Of a DNA stretch of 64,000 nt, positions 1 through 8,216 are shown one piece after another. A program made the position numbers and the translations under genes. This stretch comes from CBDAQD01 sp965275905. GTDB taxonomy: Bacteria > Pseudomonadota > Alphaproteobacteria > Rhizobiales > JAJFHC01. The notes under the pieces are model-generated. The model had not been told where the DNA came from, did not search any database, and saw only the letters and a list, made by a program, of their open reading frames with translations. How positions within the stretch are numbered: position 1 is the stretch's first letter; each line of letters opens with the position of its first letter. Location of the stretch: positions 1-64,000 of the forward strand of contig CBDHYJ010000074.1 in assembly GCA_965275905.1 (NCBI GenBank), read 5' to 3'.

Positions 1-142
1 GCAACGTGGGACGCCATGGCCCAGCCATCGTCATCGTTGAAATGCCCGAGTGCGTCGGCAAGGATGCGAAAAGGTCTTCCCTCTCTGATGCCATCCGCCA
101 ACGGCCATTCTCCATTCGCGGTCGCGGCCGGATCGCCGTCCC
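1..142 (-). other. possible gene fragment running off the left edge
   Basis: Reading the minus strand just past the stop of the neighbouring aminotransferase gives an uninterrupted stretch of about 47 residues with protein-like composition, including the stretches WPLADGIREG and ILADALGHFNDDDGW. No start codon is visible in that frame. The adjoining 3.7 kb is full of frameshifts, so the true start cannot be placed. I do not recognise the family. It may be the start of a gene in the same transcription unit as the aminotransferase. Confidence 0.3.
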
Positions 143-1410
143 TTAGGCGCCGACCGCAGACGCAACAGCGGTGATTGTGCTGTCGATTTCTTCAGCAGTG
201 TTGTATTGCGCCATCCCGATTCGCACCACGCCGCCGCTTTCCTCGAGTCCTAAGCGCCGCACAGCCTCAAGTGCGTAATTGTGCCCATCCCAGACGAAAA
301 TGTTCTTGCCGGCGAGCGCCTCCGCAATCGTTCTGGGATGATGTCCTTCCACGGTGAACGACACGGTCGGAACCCGGTGATCGATGCGGTTCAGGTTCGA
401 CACGCCCGAATGCGTAATCCCGGCAGGTCGGTCAGCCCCGTTACGAGCCGAGCGGTCAGGCTGTTCTCATAGTCCTTCATTGCCGCAAACCCGGCGGTCA
501 GTTTCTGGCGGCGCGTCAGCTCGCCGCCGGATTCCGCGTCGGCGTCTCCCATCGCCTCGCCGATCCAGGCCATATGGTCGACCGCCGCAGTGGTGCCGGC
601 CATGCCCTCATGGCTCAGCGTACCGGTCTCGAATTTGTCCGGCGCATGATCGTAGGCCGGCCGCACCTTGTAGGCGAACAGCTCATTCAGCAGGTCTTCG
701 CGTCCCCAGAGAATTCCCTGATGCGGTCCGTAGAATTTGTATGCCGAGCACACCAGGAAGTCCGCGCCAAGATCCTGGACGTCGATGAGACCGTGGGGAG
801 CGAATTGAACCGCATCGACGTATACGAGCGCGCCGGCCGCCTTCGCCAATGCGGCGATCTTCTTCACGTCGTTTATCGTACCCGTAAGGTTGCTTGCGTA
901 ACCAATCGCAACGACCTTCGTCCGCTCCGAGAGCAGTCCTTCGAGTTCGTCGACCTCGAACTCGTAACTGTCCGCATCGAAGTCGAACCACCTGATGATT
1001 GCCACCGCTGTCCTCCGCCAACAGCAGCCAGGGGGCCACGTTGGCATCGTGGTCCATTCGCGTAACGACGATCTCGTCGCCCTCGGTCAAAACTCTGCCC
1101 AGTGATCGTGACACATGCATGGTCAGCGTCGTCATGTTCTGACCGAAGATGATTTCGTTCGGACTTGCAGCCCCGAGAAAATCGGCCATCGCCAGATGGC
1201 CTGTTCAACAATCGCACCTGCAGCGATCGTCGTCGGGAAATGTCCGCCCAAGTTCGCGTTGGCCGACACAAGCGTATCGACCGTTGCGTCGATAACGCTT
1301 TGGGGAACCTGCGTTCCCGCGGGATTGTCGAGATAGACGCGCGAACGATCCTGATCCCTGATCGCGAGCGCGGGAAAGCGGGCTCGCACCGCATCAACGT
1401 CAAAGGGCAT
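143..1410 (-). pseudogene. cysteine-desulfurase-like class V aminotransferase, frameshifted
   Basis: A PLP enzyme of the cysteine desulfurase-like (VC1184-type) branch of class V aminotransferases. The start at MPFDVDAVRARFPAL and the end at the TAA at 143 fit a full-length protein of about 420 residues. The coding path changes frame about three times, near 1185, 1010 and 405. The family features survive across the breaks: the YLDNPAG start, the HDANVAPW stretch, and the SAYKFYGPHQG segment with the PLP-binding lysine. Substrate is unknown; a sulfur transferase or a transaminase role are both possible. Motif retention suggests sequence errors rather than a decayed gene. Confidence 0.7.
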
Positions 1411-1517
1411 GACAAGTTTCCGGAGATAGACAAGCAGGAAAGCGGCTGCACTGTGCGGCAACGGCCGCGGTTCCTGCAAGTCCTTACCGCATTTCCCGGG
1501 CCTGGTCTAAATCAGTT

Positions 1518-2201
1518 TCAACTCTCGACGGCAATCACGCGGGCAGGCGCCCCGTCCGAATGCGGAAGCTTCATCGGAAGGCCGAAGAATTCGACCCGCT
1601 CCTTTTTGATTTCACCCGCATTGCAGAGATACTCGAACAGCAGGATCCCGTGGTCGAGCAGTTCGACATGCGTCGTGTTTTTCTTCGCGTTCCGGAACCC
1701 GCTCCCCGGTTGCCAGGTACCTGATACAGTAGTCCTGCGGGAAGTCGAACGCGACGGCCCTTCACCCCCCGTTCTCTGAGCCAGACCGACGCCTCCGGGG
1801 TCATGAAAGGCGCTTCGGTCCAGAACTCGACCGTGTCGATCGAGTGAGATTCGTCCCATTTTGCGCGCATCAGCACGATATCATCCTTCCCGAATACCTG
1901 GGCTCCGGCGGCTCCTGATGACGTCCTTCCGTGACGGCGCCCTCCCGGTCCTACCGCACTGACATCCACGACGGCGCATGTTTCCCACGACCATGTCGAG
2001 AGATATGTCGTCGGTCGTGAACCCTTCGGGATTAAAATGACGCGGCGAGTCCATGTGGGTAAAGCCGTGCACACCCATGCCGAACCAGGTCCACCTGAAA
2101 GTTGCTGTCCTTCTCCGTGTTCCACCCGCAACGTGGCGGTCCACAGGCCAGCGAAAATGGCCTTCCCGGATCGGCGTGGATAGATCGATAAGGCGGCTCA
2201 T
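1518..2201 (-). pseudogene. cyclase-family (kynurenine-formamidase-like) hydrolase, frameshifted
   Basis: A metal-dependent hydrolase of the cyclase/KynB family. The start MSRLIDLSTPIREG, the metal-binding HGFTHMDSPRHF motif and the C-terminal stretch THVELLDHGILLFEYLCN are all recognisable, but they lie in different frames. At least five single-base shifts are needed to join them, for example around 2130, 2085, 1985 and 1765. The reconstructed length of about 228 residues is normal for the family. Known members hydrolyse N-formylkynurenine or cyclic amides and esters; the substrate here cannot be told. It is read in the same direction as the aminotransferase downstream. Confidence 0.7.
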
Positions 2202-2304
2202 GTACTTCCCTGCCCGGATGTGCCGACTGACAAATGTCTGGTTCCTGAAAGGACTATAGCGCCAAAATGCCGGCATGTTCGTCCATCCTCCCCTTAAGCA
2301 CTCA

Positions 2305-3157
2305 ATGGAGCCTGGCTTTGACCTTCAAGGACCGGATCGGAGTTGACGTCGGACGCAGCCTGTCCGTCGAAGATGCAATCGTTTGGGCAGACTGAAGAAA
2401 GGCGTGTCGTACATCGACTGTCAGATTGACCTGGAGCCCAATGCACTGGAGACGTTTGACGATGCCCGGTGCGGCAACATCCGCGATCTCGCAGCCGGGC
2501 AAACGATGGCGTAAAGGTCGGGCTCCACACATTGAGCGCTGTCAACATTGCCGAAGTTTCGCCCTTCGTGCGCGATGCCGTTGACGACTATCTCAGCGCT
2601 TATGTCGAGGCCGCTTCACGCATCGGCGCCGGATGGATCGTGGTTCATGCGGGGTATCACTTTCACAGCCGATCGTGAACGTTGAGGATGATGCGCCGGA
2701 CTGGAACGACTGAAACGCGCGACCGCGAAAGCTGAGAGCCAGCGGCGTCACGTCTGCTTGCTTGAAAACATGAACTGGGAACCGGACCTCGCAGAGGTTC
2801 ATTATCTCGGTCATACCGTTGACGAGTGTCACTACTATTTCGACCGGATCTCCTCGCCTCAACCTGGGCTGGGCCTACACCATCAACCATGCGACCCTCG
2901 TGCCCGAAGGGCGTCGCGGGCTTCCTCGACGCCATGCCGTCGGACCGGCTGGGCGAAGTCAGGCTGGCCGACAACAACGGAGAGTACGAGATCCATCTGT
3001 TTCCCGGTGAGGGCATCATCGACTTTGCCGATGCCTTTCGCGCGCATCGAGGCGAGTGGCTATAGTGGCCACTACATGAATGCCTTCGGCTCGCTCGACG
3101 ACATGCTCCGCGGCCGCGATGTTCTCGGCAGATTTCTATCGCTCGCCGGACAACTGA
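2305..3157 (+). pseudogene. sugar phosphate isomerase/epimerase (AP-endonuclease-2 TIM barrel), frameshifted
   Basis: A TIM-barrel protein of the xylose-isomerase-like family, reconstructed from fragments in all three frames. The pieces in order are FKDRIGVDVGRSLSVEDAI, GVSYIDCQIDLEPNALETF, IGAGWIVVHAGYHF, LLENMNWEPDLAEVH, LGWAYTINHATLVPEG, LADNNGEYEIHLFPGEG and ASGYSGHYMNAFGSLDDML. The stop is the TGA at 3155-3157. About nine shifts are needed, including one immediately after the ATG. The metal-ligand positions typical of the family (H in VVHAG, E in LLENMN, H in TINHATL, E in GEYEIHLF) are all kept. It may act with the TPP decarboxylase that follows; the substrate is unknown. Confidence 0.65.
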
Positions 3158-3274
3158 TACAGGCAATCCGGCGGCATACCGGAATCATTGGCATTCAGAT
3201 CTGCTCTTGTCGCAGTATCCCGAAGTCTTGGTCCACAGTCCCCCCACCTCGAAACAACGCACGCCAATCAGCAC

Positions 3275-3798
3275 ATGTCCGATATCTGGTCTGCCGAAGT
3301 CTACAAGGTTCTCCGCGCCAAAAGAGATCAACACCGTCGCCCACAGTTCCGGATGGCGGCCTAACGACCCTGCTTCAATTGTGCGAAAGCGATCTTGATA
3401 CAAGTGTGGTCACGCTAAGCACGGAGGAGGAAGGCATAGGCATTCTGTTCGGGCTTTGGCTCGGCGGGCAACGCGGCGTCCTCATGATGCAAAGCAGCGG
3501 AACGGGCAACTGCATCAATGCGCTGTCCCTGCCCGCCTCCACACGCACGCCCTGCCTGATGCTGGTGACCATGCGAGGACAATGGGGCGAGTTCAATCCA
3601 TGGCAGGTTTCCCGATGGGAATGGCGGTGGCACCCGCCTTCGAGGCCATGGGCGTCAAATGCTATCCCATGCAATCAGGAGGAGGATGGTCGCGCCGGCG
3701 TCTTTTCGGCCGCTGCCGACATGGTCTTCAGCGGAGGATTTTCGGCAGCCGTGCTGATCCATCAGAGCATCATCGGAACGAAGAGGTTCGACAAATGA
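3275..3798 (+). pseudogene. ComD-like TPP-dependent decarboxylase, alpha subunit, frameshifted
   Basis: N-terminal (pyrimidine-binding) subunit of a two-chain TPP decarboxylase of the sulfopyruvate/phosphonopyruvate type. The start MSDIWSAEVYKVLRAK leads through shifts near 3323 and 3355 to VPDGGLTTLLQLCE. The STEEEGIGILFG segment follows with its catalytic glutamate, then MMQSSGTGNCINAL and MRGQWGEFNP. Two more shifts near 3610 and 3685 precede the end KRFDK. The last codons overlap the ATG of the partner subunit (ATGA), as expected for a coupled pair. The short stretch 3158-3274 ahead of it also reads like protein in one frame, so the true start could lie further upstream. Confidence 0.7.
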
Positions 3799-4406
3799 GC
3801 GCCGGAAAAGCGATCTGCGTCGACAACGAAGGACGCATGCTGCGGCGCCCTCTGGTTGCGGACATGATGAGCCGAAGGGGCGACGCGCTCGTCGTCACCG
3901 GACTTGGCAGCCCGACCTACGATGTCTCGGCAGCAGGTGAACACCCGGGAACGTTCTATTTCTGGGGCGGCATGGGCCTCACTGCCGCCGCGGGACTAGG
4001 CCTCGCCATGGCGCGGCCCGACCGGCGCGTCGTTGTCGTGACCGGCGATGGCGACATGATGATGGGCATCGGCAGCCTCGCCACCATCGCAGGAGTAGCG
4101 CCGTCCAACATCGCCATCCTTGTTCTCGACAATCAAAGTTTCGGGGAGACCGGCAAACAGACCGGATTGACCGCGGGACGGTGCGACATTGCGGCGGTGG
4201 CTGAAGGCATGGGCTTCCGCAACGCCATGACCGTAGCGACGCCGGATGGCTACGACGGCCTGGCCGAACTGCTGTTCGAAAAGGACGGTCCAAACATGGG
4301 CGTGGCCAGAGTCGCGCTGAGTGACGATCCCAAGTCCATCCCGGAACTGGACGGCGCCTATCTTGCCCAGCGATTTCGGGCAGATCTCGGGCTACCACCG
4401 TTCTGA
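3795..4406 (+). CDS. ComE-like TPP-dependent decarboxylase, beta subunit
   Basis: C-terminal (pyrophosphate-binding) subunit of the same decarboxylase, 203 residues, complete and unshifted. The TPP motif begins at GDGDMMMG and ends at VLDNQSFGETG about 27 residues later, as in ComE and the E1-like family. In known systems the alpha/beta pair decarboxylates sulfopyruvate to sulfoacetaldehyde (coenzyme M or sulfonate metabolism) or phosphonopyruvate to phosphonoacetaldehyde. No neighbour here settles which substrate applies. The ATG overlaps the stop of the alpha subunit by 4 bases, so translation is probably coupled. Confidence 0.85.
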   Translation: MSAGKAICVDNEGRMLRRPLVADMMSRRGDALVVTGLGSPTYDVSAAGEHPGTFYFWGGMGLTAAAGLGLAMARPDRRVVVVTGDGDMMMGIGSLATIAGVAPSNIAILVLDNQSFGETGKQTGLTAGRCDIAAVAEGMGFRNAMTVATPDGYDGLAELLFEKDGPNMGVARVALSDDPKSIPELDGAYLAQRFRADLGLPPF

Positions 4407-4540
4407 ACATCGCCCTTCGCCGGCACGAACCGAATCGGAGCGCAGCGGCGACATGCGCAATTTGTTAACTCTTCGTAAGCCATAAAGAAATCTGGTTTTG
4501 TTTATGGGCTTCGGCCTACTGCGCCGATGGCAATACGAAG

Positions 4541-5758
4541 ATGACGTCCAGGGGACTCGGGCTAATCCTGTTCCTGATCGTGGCTTTCGCCGCGCCCAAT
4601 GCCGCTGCCTATGATCTCGAACCTCCGACCATGCAACGGCCCGAGCAGATTCTCGGCAAGCGGGCCAAGGGTCCGAACTACGTGGTCGAGGGTCCGGTCA
4701 TGGGGGATGGATTTCTGCACAATTTCAAGCTGCGGACGGAATATGGGCTTGAACATGTCCGAGGGCGCCGGCAACTCGAAAACCGTCTGAAGGAACTCGC
4801 TGCGCTTCATGTTCTGAACGGCAGAAGCACAGTCGGATCGTTCGGCAACGGGTTTGCCAATGCCGTGATTTCTCCATTCCGCTTCGCCGGGCGGCTCATT
4901 ACATCTCCGGCCCAGACAGTGGGAGACACGTTCTCCGGCGTCGGTGAATTCTTCGATCGCATCAATTCCGGGATCAACAATTCCAAGCACGACCGCGATG
5001 GAATGCTCGCGAGTGCACTGGGCGTATCAAAAGGCCGACGCGAGCTCGGATATTCCCTGGGCGTCGACCCGTACACTGACTTCAAACCCCTTGCCAAACG
5101 CATGTCGGATCTAGCCAGCGCCAGCGCGGTTGGGGAGTTTGCCGTTGCCGGCGCCCTGATCTTCGTACCCGGCGCGGCTGGCGTGGCCGCCTCCGGTGTC
5201 ACAACCGCGAGCAATGTCAGCACGCTTGTTCGCGACAAGACCGCGGCCCAACTTCGGGACATGAACCGCGAGAAACTGCGCAAGGCTGGTGTCGACAAGA
5301 AGGTCGCGGAGCGCTTCCTGAACAACTTTCTCTATTCGCCAAGCGACCACACAGCTGTGGTCGCGAACATATCGCGGCTCGCTCACGTTCGGGGTCTGGA
5401 CAACTATGTTGCGCGCCTGGCTTCGGCGCCAAATCGCGATATTGCGGTGTTCCAGCGCCAGCGTGCGGAACATCTCGCAATCTATGACTCCAAAGTCGAC
5501 CGACTGTCGGAGTTCGTCATCGTGAAGGGGTTTCCCTTCAACCGGACGGCATCCGGGAAGATAATCGGCGTGTTTCCACTCGATGAATTTGCATGGACAG
5601 ATCCAAGCGCAAACCTCATCCAGGCGGTCACCGAAGAACTGCGCAGGCGCGGCGATTTCCGGGACGCGGAATTTCGCATCACCGGCGCCATTACGCCTCT
5701 TGCCCGCCTTAAGCTCGAAACCTACGGGTGGAAGCCTGTCGGCGCCGTCAGATACTGA
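4541..5758 (+). CDS. secreted protein of unknown function (405 aa)
   Basis: Residues 1-24 form a clear signal peptide (hydrophobic GLGLILFLIVAFAAP then NAAA). The mature protein has no motif I recognise. A central segment around residues 200-230 is rich in Ala, Gly and Val (VAGALIFVPGAAGVAASG) and could be a membrane-inserting or buried helix pair, followed by a charged helical region and a mixed C-terminal domain. It lies 194 bases upstream of the five-gene AAA+ unit on the same strand. The long gap and the candidate promoter inside it argue for separate transcription, but a functional link is possible. Confidence 0.75.
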   Translation: MTSRGLGLILFLIVAFAAPNAAAYDLEPPTMQRPEQILGKRAKGPNYVVEGPVMGDGFLHNFKLRTEYGLEHVRGRRQLENRLKELAALHVLNGRSTVGSFGNGFANAVISPFRFAGRLITSPAQTVGDTFSGVGEFFDRINSGINNSKHDRDGMLASALGVSKGRRELGYSLGVDPYTDFKPLAKRMSDLASASAVGEFAVAGALIFVPGAAGVAASGVTTASNVSTLVRDKTAAQLRDMNREKLRKAGVDKKVAERFLNNFLYSPSDHTAVVANISRLAHVRGLDNYVARLASAPNRDIAVFQRQRAEHLAIYDSKVDRLSEFVIVKGFPFNRTASGKIIGVFPLDEFAWTDPSANLIQAVTEELRRRGDFRDAEFRITGAITPLARLKLETYGWKPVGAVRY

Positions 5759-5910
5759 ATTTCAGACTGAAAAAACCGTTTTGCGGCGATCATTCCGGCA
5801 CACGCAGAATCGCCCATAACCCCATAAAAACCGACGAAAAACCACAGCATTCCGCGAATTACATTCGACACGTGCTCTGTGTCAGGTATTCTGAATCCGG
5901 TCAACAATCC

Positions 5911-5952
5911 CTATATAGGTAAGACGGGTTTACCAAAAGGAAGGGCTCTGGA
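5911..5952 (+). promoter_or_regulatory. candidate promoter and dyad ahead of the AAA+ unit
   Basis: An AT-rich TATATA (5912-5917) that could be a -10 element is followed by the dyad GGTAA-N7-TTACC (5918-5934). An AGGAAGGG ribosome-binding site then sits about 8 bases from the ATG at 5953. The dyad lies where a repressor could block initiation. I find no convincing -35 box, so this is a weak call made by eye. Confidence 0.3.
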
Positions 5953-7038
5953 ATGGTTGAAACGAAGACGTTTGATCAGGAAATCGAAAAGACCAAAGGC
6001 CTGATCAAGGAGATGCAGAGCCAGATCAATCAGAGTGAACAGGTCCTCGAAAAGGTTGCAGACAGCGACACAATTGGTGACGTCGACTTCGATATCGAAA
6101 ATGCGCGTATCGAAGACGTTCTGGCGCAACAGAAACTTATGGAAGCCAATATCGCAGACCTGATCATCGGCCTGGAAGACGTGACGAATTCCTTCGGCTC
6201 CCAGTTCCAGAACATGCAGGACTTCACGCTGTCCGAGAAGCTCATCGGGATATTCTCGCAGACAAAGGCAAAGGCGATGCGGAACGACCGCGTGCGCCAA
6301 ACATCGCTGGCAGGCAATCTCCAGGACCTGTTGTCGAAGTCCAATATTATCGTCGGCATACTTGACGAGCAGAAGGCCGTTTTGGGTGAGCGGTACTCCA
6401 GTTCCGAGACGAGCCTGAAAAAGGTCATCGAGCGACGCGAGATCGTCATCAACGAGCTTAAGGAAACCCAGCGCAGGATCGAAGAACTCAATCCGCTTCT
6501 GCTGGACATTGAAAACAAGATCGCCGCCTCGACCGACCAGGGCGAACGCACCAAACTCGAGGGCGAGCGCTCGGCGATGGCCACGGAGTACAACGAGAAA
6601 CAGGCCAAAGAACAGGAGTTGCTCGCGGCATCGCAGACGCTTGAGCGCTACTCCTCCATGTTCCAGACCTTCGTTGACAGCCTGAACAACCAGATCGCGG
6701 CGCAGAATACACTGATCAACAAACTCTCGATCGACACCGAACAGCGCATCGTGCTGTACAAGTCGCTCGAAGACTCCCTGAAGACCGCCGCGCAGCAGGA
6801 AGTCGCACACCAGATCAACACGCTCGGGTCGAAGGTGGACACAGCTGCCGAAGAGACCATGGCGGGTATCGGCGCAGCTGCGCAATCGCACATAGCCGAT
6901 CTGCTGGAACTGCACGAAAAGAACATGCTGAGCACCCAGGAGATACAACGTCGCAAGAAGCTCGCCGACGAAGCCTTCGCGCGACGGTTCTCCGAAGTGC
7001 TCGAGAAACACGAGAAAGCGGCCTACGTAGCCCAGTGA
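5953..7038 (+). CDS. long coiled-coil protein, first gene of the AAA+/DUF2333 unit
   Basis: A 361-residue, almost entirely helical protein without signal peptide or membrane segment. It has strong heptad-like charged patterns over most of its length (residues about 1-40, 125-230 and 260-355), rich in Glu, Gln, Lys and Leu. This suggests an elongated cytoplasmic scaffold or adaptor. I do not recognise the family. It resembles the helical TelA (toxic-anion-resistance) proteins only in general character. A good ribosome-binding site precedes the ATG, and 28 bases separate it from the next gene. Position and spacing suggest it works with the ATPase encoded downstream. Confidence 0.8.
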   Translation: MVETKTFDQEIEKTKGLIKEMQSQINQSEQVLEKVADSDTIGDVDFDIENARIEDVLAQQKLMEANIADLIIGLEDVTNSFGSQFQNMQDFTLSEKLIGIFSQTKAKAMRNDRVRQTSLAGNLQDLLSKSNIIVGILDEQKAVLGERYSSSETSLKKVIERREIVINELKETQRRIEELNPLLLDIENKIAASTDQGERTKLEGERSAMATEYNEKQAKEQELLAASQTLERYSSMFQTFVDSLNNQIAAQNTLINKLSIDTEQRIVLYKSLEDSLKTAAQQEVAHQINTLGSKVDTAAEETMAGIGAAAQSHIADLLELHEKNMLSTQEIQRRKKLADEAFARRFSEVLEKHEKAAYVAQ

Positions 7039-7066
7039 TTGCGCAATCCACGCATTGCGCGCACCC

Positions 7067-8209
7067 ATGAACGAAAAGACCGACTGGATCTCCCGGTATT
7101 TTACCGCCACCGGGGCTGCATTCCGCGCGCTCGACCGGATCTTTCCGGCCGACAACCCGTGGGCGAAACGTCACAATCTCATTCACGGGATCGTCAACGA
7201 GCACGTCTACAGATTGCGCGAGTCTTTCAAGACCTGGGAGCTCTACTGCCGCTACTCGGCCAACTTTCGGATCGACACAAAGGAGTCCGGCTTGCCGGCG
7301 TTTCTTCACGCCATGCAGCTTGCGACCGCGGCAAAGGATGCCGAGACAAAACTGGACCAGATGGCCACGGCGGAGACGATCCGTAACCAGATGCTCGACG
7401 AAATGCTGAAACACAAGCGATTCCCGACCGCGCTCCAGAAGGAAATGGCGGAACGCCTGTTTTTCGAGTCGTCGCGCGACCGTAACCTGTTCCGCGATCA
7501 CAATGCGCCTGTCACCGTGCGCTGGTCCTACAACAAGAAGAGCGAGCGTCCGTTCTATGTTGTCCACTGGTCCACGTATGACGGGACCGCCAACCTGCCG
7601 ATGATCTACATTGCCGTCATCGAGGACTCCTCGCCGACGAGCTGGTTTACCGCCGGAAAATTCCAGAACACGGGTTCCAGCGAAAGCAAGAGGGAGAGAA
7701 TTCCAGGCCTTCCGAACAAGGATCTGAGCGAGGCGTTCGAGAGCTTCGTCGCAAACCACTCCGCGTACAGTCTGAACCTGACGTCGATCGCCTCGGCGCT
7801 CGACAAGGACTTCGCGAAGCTGCATCCGAAACAGCTTCGCCGCATCATTCTCGGCCCCTTCTATGCCGGCGGCATTACAAAGCACAATGAGCAGGTGCAG
7901 TCGGTTCTCGACGGGGTCAAGGGCGACGAAAACGGCTGGTTGCTGACCTGGACCGCGCAGGAACTCTATTCAAAGCAGGAGACGCCCGCAAAGTGGGGTT
8001 TGCTTGGCGGGTCACAGGCAGAGGAAATCTATTACGTCAACACGGATGATCTCGAGTGCGCTCAGCAGGGCGTCAGTGCCTTCGAACGGCACGCGCTTAT
8101 TCCGCATGAAGCCTATCAGGCCGTGTTCGCGATCGAAAAGGCTGACGAGGTATTCGAGGGATATCAGCGTCACATCGTAAACCGGGAAGAAATCCTCAGA
8201 CACGTGTGA
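7067..8209 (+). CDS. unknown soluble protein, second gene of the AAA+/DUF2333 unit
   Basis: A protein of 380 residues from the ATG at 7067; a TTG at 7055 is an in-frame alternative. No signal peptide or membrane helix is seen. The first 140 residues look helical. The middle (about 145-185, with WSYNKKSERPFYVVHWSTY and NLPMIYIAVIED) looks like a beta domain, and the rest is mixed. I do not recognise the family. It ends 7 bases before the start of the ATPase gene, so the two are almost certainly co-transcribed. The highly specific gene order suggests a dedicated partner of the ATPase. Confidence 0.8.
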   Translation: MNEKTDWISRYFTATGAAFRALDRIFPADNPWAKRHNLIHGIVNEHVYRLRESFKTWELYCRYSANFRIDTKESGLPAFLHAMQLATAAKDAETKLDQMATAETIRNQMLDEMLKHKRFPTALQKEMAERLFFESSRDRNLFRDHNAPVTVRWSYNKKSERPFYVVHWSTYDGTANLPMIYIAVIEDSSPTSWFTAGKFQNTGSSESKRERIPGLPNKDLSEAFESFVANHSAYSLNLTSIASALDKDFAKLHPKQLRRIILGPFYAGGITKHNEQVQSVLDGVKGDENGWLLTWTAQELYSKQETPAKWGLLGGSQAEEIYYVNTDDLECAQQGVSAFERHALIPHEAYQAVFAIEKADEVFEGYQRHIVNREEILRHV

Positions 8210-8216
8210 GGTGGCC

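Noticed and set aside
384..1779. Plus-strand open frames over the aminotransferase region
   Set aside because: Arg/Pro-rich shadow frames of the minus-strand gene, with no family resemblance and no ribosome-binding sites.
5953..7038. TelA-type tellurite resistance protein as the identity of the coiled-coil gene
   Set aside because: Only the helical, charged character is shared; I see no TelA signature and no ter genes nearby.
5911..7155. A 414-codon minus-strand frame opposite the coiled-coil gene
   Set aside because: It mirrors the codon pattern of the plus-strand coiled-coil gene, crosses its promoter and has composition typical of antisense frames (Leu/Val/Arg-rich without motifs).
6815..7885. 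A 356-codon minus-strand frame opposite the second gene of the AAA+ unit
   Set aside because: Antisense shadow of two real plus-strand genes; no ribosome-binding site and no recognisable domain.
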